Part shown: one piece after another, positions 4,258-5,615 of the stretch
Numbering within the stretch: position 1 is the first letter of the stretch
How the letters are laid out: every line of letters begins with the position of its first letter
Assembly: GCA_902766305.1 (NCBI GenBank)
Contig: CACXDE010000011.1
Span: 1 to 5,615 of the forward strand
DNA: 5,615 nt
Reading direction: 5' to 3'
Source: an uncultured Ruminococcus sp.
GTDB lineage: Bacteria > Bacillota > Clostridia > Oscillospirales > Acutalibacteraceae
Made by a program: the position numbers and the translations under genes
The notes under the pieces: generated by a model
Database searches by the model: none
Seen by the model: the letters and a program-made list of their open reading frames with translations, nothing else
What the model was told of the DNA's origin: nothing

Positions 4258-5615
4258 TTAAAGACTATTTACTATTTTTTTGAAGTGAAGACCCTTTTCT
4301 GCAAAGTTCTTGTACATATCAAAGCTTGCGCTTGCCGGTGACATAGCAACGATATCGCCGCTTACAGCATTTTTTCTTGCAGCGTCTACAGCTTCTTCCA
4401 TATTGTTTACTCTGATGATCAGGGGATTACCGTCACTGTAATCCGGTGCAGCCTTTGCGGCAGCTTCTATTTTGTCAGCCGTAGCGCCGAACAGTATAAG
4501 AGTTTTAACAGTTCCCGGAATAACACGTCCCATTTCATCATATGGTATCTTTTTATCATATCCGCCGGCAATGAGAATTATCTTCTGTTCAAACAGGGAC
4601 AGCATACCCTTTACGGTTCTTGTAGGGCTTGTTCCGATAGCGTCGTTGTAGTATTTCACTCCGTCAAGAACACGGACAAGCTCGGCTCTGTGTTCAACTC
4701 CGCCGAAAATTTCCGCAACATTTTTGATTGTTTCAGCGCTTGCCATACCCCATACAGCGCTTATTGCAGCAAGGTAGTTTTCTATGTTGTGCAGACCGGG
4801 TATCTTTATGTTCTCAGCCTTCATTATAACAGTCTTTTTGCCGTATTCATTCATTATGATATCGCCGTCTTCGGACAGGTATGCGCCGTTTTCAACTTCG
4901 CTTTTGCGTGAGAAAAAGTATCTGCTGCCCCTTATATCGTCCTTGAATGAATATGCTATATCGTTGTCAAGGTTAAGAACAGCCTTTCCGAAAGCGTTCT
5001 GGTGAAGTACGATGTTTTTCTTTGAATCAATGTATTCCTGCATATCCTTGTGAATATCAAGATGGTTCGGCGCAAGATTTGTTACAACAGCTATATCAGG
5101 ACTTTTGCGCATTGATATAAGCTGGAAGCTTGAAAGCTCCACTACTGCCACATCGTCCTGAGAAATAGCTTCGATATCAGGGAGAAGCGGTCTGCCGATG
5201 TTTCCGCCGAGATGAACTGTATAACCCTGAGCCTTTAATATTTCTGATATTATAGTGGTTGTAGTTGTTTTTCCGTCACTGCCGGTCACAGCTATGGTTT
5301 TGCACGGACAAAGGTCAAAGAAGACCTCCATCTCACTTGTAACTACAGCGCCCTTGTTTCTTGCCTCAGTCAGTTCGTCCATATAAAATTTCATTCCCGG
5401 TGTACGGAAAATTATATCTGCGTCAAGGTCTGTCAGGTAATTATCTCCCAGCCGGAGCTTTGCGCCGTATTCCTCTGCAAGCTTAGCATTTTCGCCGAGC
5501 GCATCTCTGTCACGCTTATCACAGGCGAGTACAGAAGCGCCGTATTTTGTGAAAAGCTTTATAAGCGGAAGGTTGCTGCCGCCTATACCGCAGATTGCGA
5601 TAGTCTTTCCGTTTA
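4258..5615 (-). CDS. murD: UDP-N-acetylmuramoyl-L-alanine--D-glutamate ligase, 5' end cut by the window
   Basis: This enzyme adds D-glutamate to UDP-MurNAc-L-Ala with ATP, an early cytoplasmic step of peptidoglycan synthesis. The frame stays open to the window edge; 451 residues are visible, beginning GKTIAICGIGGSN (a Rossmann-like UDP-binding N-terminus) after one Asn, so only about 5-15 residues are missing. In visible numbering: FRTPGM (69-74), ATP-binding P-loop TGSDGKTTT (110-118), ELSSFQL (159-165), NLAPNHLD (179-186), LHNIENYLAA (274-283), EHRAE (307-311), YNDAIGTSPTRT (322-333) in the ligase C-terminal domain, and SPASASFDMYKNFAEKG (425-441). The pattern is that of MurD and not MurC, MurE or MurF. 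The Met at 5394 is internal (residue 74), not the start. The gene ends TAA and is followed by the repeat-rich spacer; its upstream neighbours and promoter are outside the window. Confidence 0.96.
   Translation of the reverse strand, partial: NGKTIAICGIGGSNLPLIKLFTKYGASVLACDKRDRDALGENAKLAEEYGAKLRLGDNYLTDLDADIIFRTPGMKFYMDELTEARNKGAVVTSEMEVFFDLCPCKTIAVTGSDGKTTTTTIISEILKAQGYTVHLGGNIGRPLLPDIEAISQDDVAVVELSSFQLISMRKSPDIAVVTNLAPNHLDIHKDMQEYIDSKKNIVLHQNAFGKAVLNLDNDIAYSFKDDIRGSRYFFSRKSEVENGAYLSEDGDIIMNEYGKKTVIMKAENIKIPGLHNIENYLAAISAVWGMASAETIKNVAEIFGGVEHRAELVRVLDGVKYYNDAIGTSPTRTVKGMLSLFEQKIILIAGGYDKKIPYDEMGRVIPGTVKTLILFGATADKIEAAAKAAPDYSDGNPLIIRVNNMEEAVDAARKNAVSGDIVAMSPASASFDMYKNFAEKGLHFKKIVNSL

Noticed and set aside
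4258..5394. Start of murD at the Met at 5394
   Set aside because: The frame continues upstream with the conserved MurD N-terminal domain (GKTIAICGIGGSN onward) to the window edge, so this Met is residue 74 of the visible protein.
1..5615. A new defence, mobile or secretion system in the window
   Set aside because: All five genes belong to well-known housekeeping or metabolic families, with no nuclease, toxin, integrase, reverse transcriptase or phage-like gene.

Overview
This 5.6 kb window looks like a piece of chromosome from an anaerobic Gram-positive bacterium. Most likely it is a clostridial Bacillota of the Ruminococcus/Oscillospiraceae type. I infer this from the style of the MurD and M42 peptidase proteins, the strong GGAGG-type ribosome binding sites and the gut-Firmicutes-like interspersed repeats; no species marker is present. 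Every convincing gene lies on the minus strand, so the window is read from right to left.

Layout in transcription order. (1) 5615-4258: murD, missing only its first few codons at the window edge; cytoplasmic peptidoglycan precursor synthesis. (2) 4257-3906: a 352-bp gene-free spacer holding a weak hairpin, a palindrome-family repeat arm split by about 69 bp of other sequence, a candidate sigma-A promoter and a short direct repeat. (3) 3905-2889 and 2892-1867: two tandem, divergent M42-family metallo-aminopeptidases overlapping by 4 bp (ATGA). (4) 1794-1084: a GNAT-family acetyltransferase whose true start is unclear, because protein-like in-frame sequence runs back to the preceding stop without any ATG, GTG or TTG. 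(5) 1103-222: an MscS-type mechanosensitive channel starting inside the last codons of the acetyltransferase gene. (6) 221-1: a gene-free tail with a compact G/C-rich hairpin cluster and a large imperfect inverted repeat related to the split repeat at 3993-4096.

The last four genes are spaced or overlapped like one operon (M42-M42-GNAT-MscS), probably transcribed from the spacer after murD. The peptidases would trim peptides in the cytoplasm and the MscS channel would release solutes under hypo-osmotic stress; the acetyltransferase substrate is unknown. The grouping looks like a housekeeping transcription unit, and I see no defence, phage or secretion system. The points most worth checking are the acetyltransferase start, the paired M42 enzymes with a D/E difference at a metal-ligand position, and the repeat family in the two intergenic regions.
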